This document shows positions 14,823 through 16,309 of a stretch of 16,309 nt of DNA, one piece after another. Position numbers and translations under genes: made by a program. A model generated the notes under the pieces. The model saw only the letters and a list, made by a program, of their open reading frames with translations, ran no database searches and was not told the origin of the DNA. This DNA comes from Mariniphaga sp. (lineage in GTDB: Bacteria > Bacteroidota > Bacteroidia > Bacteroidales > Prolixibacteraceae). The stretch is from NCBI GenBank assembly GCA_013203525.1, contig JABMQB010000383.1, positions 1-16,309 on the forward strand, written 5' to 3'. How positions within the stretch are numbered: the first letter of the stretch is position 1; every line of letters starts with the position of its first letter.

Positions 14823-15281
14823 TTATTTGAATAATTTTGATACTGATGATAATGCCATACCAATTATTGCAATGAATAATAAGATATAAGTAGTATATAA
14901 ACCGGTACCAATCATTTTAGATATTCTAGGTGTTAAAGTGCCATCTGAAATATACTTTTCAACACCGTGGAACGTAGGTATAGCATCTGAAGCCAGTAAA
15001 TATGCAACTACAACAACAACTACCATAAAGCCTAAAGATATCAGGCTTTGTTTTAAAGCCGAAGTATCTGTAACTGTATGTAATATAGCTGCAATAATTG
15101 CGGCACCTGCTCCAATTGCTAATAATATATAGGCCCAAATCAGATTGGTGTTAATCCAGCTACCCATTGTTGGGTCAGATTCAACCTCGCTGACATTCAC
15201 CATAAGTGAAATTACAAGGATGGCTGATATTGCCAGAAGCACCCACTGAAAAATGGTTAAAATTCTTCCAGTCTTACTCAT
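14823..15281 (-). CDS. Four-helix membrane protein inside the exbB-exbD operon
   Basis: I cannot name a family for this 152-residue protein. It has four hydrophobic segments (about 8-28, 47-68, 80-98 and 124-147) and short polar loops, with a 25-residue loop after helix 3 (FHGVEKYISDGTLTPRI). It has no signal-peptide cleavage site. It lies 8 nt downstream of exbB and 35 nt upstream of exbD1, so it is certainly part of the operon. From memory, small membrane proteins occur at this position in many Bacteroidota ExbB-ExbD operons, which suggests an accessory subunit of the motor. That role is an inference from location. No metal- or substrate-binding motif is evident. Confidence 0.8.
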   Translation of the reverse strand: MSKTGRILTIFQWVLLAISAILVISLMVNVSEVESDPTMGSWINTNLIWAYILLAIGAGAAIIAAILHTVTDTSALKQSLISLGFMVVVVVVAYLLASDAIPTFHGVEKYISDGTLTPRISKMIGTGLYTTYILLFIAIIGMALSSVSKLFK

Positions 15282-15289
15282 AATGGTAA

Positions 15290-16093
15290 TTAGTTTTTAA
15301 GATTGTGTTTTAATAACAGGTCTAATAAAGTTATCGATGCATCTTCCATATTGTTTACTATCGAATCGATTTTTGAAATACAATAGTTATAAAAAATTTG
15401 AAGGATAATTGCAACAATAAGACCCGATACGGTTGTAATCAAAGCTACTTTAATACCACCTGCAACCAACGAAGGAGAAATATCACCGGCAACTTCAATT
15501 GAGTTAAACGCGTCGATCATACCAATTACTGTTCCCATAAAACCAAGCATAGGAGCCAATGCAATAAACAGTGCTAACCAACTTAAATTTCTTTCAAGTA
15601 AACCTGCTTGCACACCACCATAAGAGATAATTGATTTCTCAACTACATCTAATCCTTGGTCTGATCTGTCCAGTCCCTGATAAAAAATACTTGCGACCGG
15701 GCCACGTGTATTACGGCATACTTCTTTTGCAGCATCGATACCTCCGTTATCGAGTGCATCCTCAACTTTTGCCAATAATTTTTTAGTATTGGAAGTTGCC
15801 ATATTCAGATAAAGTACTCTTTCGATTGCAAATGCAAGTCCTAAAATAAGTGCAATTAATACAAACGACATGAATTGAGGGCCCCCATCAATAAATTGTT
15901 TCTTTAACTCATTGTGAAGTGACCTACCTTCTTCTTCTACAGCTGCAGCTTCTTCTTCCGGATCGGCAGCAATATCTACAACTTCCGTTGCGGTAGAATC
16001 CTGTGCAGCTGCTTCATCCTGAGCAACTACATTGTTTGGCGCTACAAAAAGTAACATCCCGATAACAGCTATTAACGCGAATAGTCTTTTCAT
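15290..16093 (-). CDS. exbB: MotA/TolQ/ExbB-family proton channel with N-terminal signal peptide and acidic linker
   Basis: This 267-residue protein is the channel subunit of a proton-driven inner-membrane motor that energises TonB. It begins with a likely cleavable signal peptide (MKRLFALIAVIGMLLFVAP, cleavage near A24/Q25), then a low-complexity acidic Ala/Glu linker (about 25-55). The ExbB body follows with helix 1 at about 73-91, a cytoplasmic loop, helix 2 with LGFMGTVIGM (183-192) and helix 3 with GGIKVALITTVSGLIVAIILQIF (212-234). The conserved Gly-Thr of helix 2 and the two threonines of helix 3 line the pore. Long ExbB forms with a signal peptide are known in Gram-negatives. It heads the operon exbB, 4-TM, exbD1, exbD2. 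No Shine-Dalgarno sequence precedes ATG 16093. Confidence 0.92.
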   Translation of the reverse strand: MKRLFALIAVIGMLLFVAPNNVVAQDEAAAQDSTATEVVDIAADPEEEAAAVEEEGRSLHNELKKQFIDGGPQFMSFVLIALILGLAFAIERVLYLNMATSNTKKLLAKVEDALDNGGIDAAKEVCRNTRGPVASIFYQGLDRSDQGLDVVEKSIISYGGVQAGLLERNLSWLALFIALAPMLGFMGTVIGMIDAFNSIEVAGDISPSLVAGGIKVALITTVSGLIVAIILQIFYNYCISKIDSIVNNMEDASITLLDLLLKHNLKN

Positions 16094-16278
16094 AATAGAT
16101 TTGAATTTTAATTAATAATCTCTTAGATTTTTTTGTTAATTATTGATTCTCGTTTTAAACATATTTATTTCAGAAATAAAAATTTCCGAAGTATTTTTTG
16201 GTACAAATTTCATGCCTTATATAAATGTTTATTATCTATAATAATATCAGACAATTTAGAACGCATTTCCCCGTAATG
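16094..16278 (-). other. Leader region of the exb operon
   Basis: This AT-rich region of 185 bp lies between the tRNA and exbB. TATGTTTA (16156-16163 on the minus strand) matches 7 of 8 positions of TAnnTTTG and could give a leader of about 55 nt. No other convincing promoter element or open frame is seen. Confidence 0.3.
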
Positions 16279-16280
16279 CG
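16262..16280 (-). repeat. Hairpin immediately at the tRNA 3' end
   Basis: CGCATT and AATGCG pair exactly around a 7-base G-rich loop (on the minus strand ACGGGGA), starting at the last bases of the tRNA. It is not followed by a T-run. It may act as a processing or pause structure. Confidence 0.35.
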
Positions 16281-16309
16281 GAGAGAGAGGGATTCGAACC
16301 CTCGGTACC
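16279..16309 (-). tRNA. tRNA 3' half, most likely tRNA-Ser, cut by the window edge
   Basis: On the minus strand the end of a tRNA is seen: the last bases of a variable arm (GGTACC), then T-arm GAGGG-TTCGAAT-CCCTC (16287-16303), acceptor strand TCTCTCC (16280-16286) and discriminator G (16279). An acceptor ending in TCTCTCC with discriminator G fits tRNA-Ser, whose 5' strand is GGAGAGA. CCA is not encoded; the next bases are CATT. The anticodon lies outside the window. Confidence 0.85.

Overview
The window looks like ordinary chromosome from an AT-rich Bacteroidota, probably class Bacteroidia (inference). Supporting signs are several Bacteroidota-type -7 boxes (TAnnTTTG) next to start codons, few Shine-Dalgarno sequences, an ExbB/membrane protein/ExbD/ExbD operon, a TadA and an AlkC of the type seen in that phylum, and a tRNA end with no encoded CCA. 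Most genes are housekeeping. There is no CRISPR array, insertion sequence or prophage.

Layout from left to right. A minus-strand pair (11-2454) holds a short SecA-like ATPase that stops soon after its second motor domain, and a small membrane-anchored protein of unknown function. Divergent from these are a BASS-family sodium symporter (2591-3547), a tiny decayed-looking reading frame (3544-3699) and an AlkC-type DNA glycosylase with an Ig-like tail (3765-4847). AlkC meets, tail to tail with a 2-nt gap, a minus-strand cluster: a two-helix membrane protein, DprA and an RhlE-type RNA helicase with its own promoter (7773 down to 4850). Across a 100-bp divergent region with an inverted repeat lies aroB-aroA of the shikimate pathway. 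aroA is broken by one in-frame TAA at 9653-9655, with coding sequence continuing in the same frame on both sides.

Downstream are two tandem paralogous three-helix membrane proteins (10410-10697 and 11035-11304). Their promoters line up base for base at a fixed offset and share a TCAG-N7-CTGA inverted repeat, so they appear to be duplicated together with their control region. A bidirectional terminator separates the second copy from tadA on the minus strand. aspS follows on the plus strand, divergent from tadA, and a second bidirectional terminator separates it from the exbB/4-TM/exbD/exbD operon (16093 down to 13740). The right edge is the 3' end of a minus-strand tRNA, most likely tRNA-Ser.

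How the genes relate: AroB and AroA are consecutive-pathway enzymes (steps 2 and 6 of the chorismate route). The ExbB/ExbD set forms a proton-driven inner-membrane motor that normally powers TonB-dependent uptake. TadA, AspS and the tRNA belong to translation; AlkC and DprA act on DNA. The points most worth a second look are the interrupted aroA, the short SecA, and the duplicated membrane-protein genes with their shared operator-like element. No complete new multi-gene system is evident.
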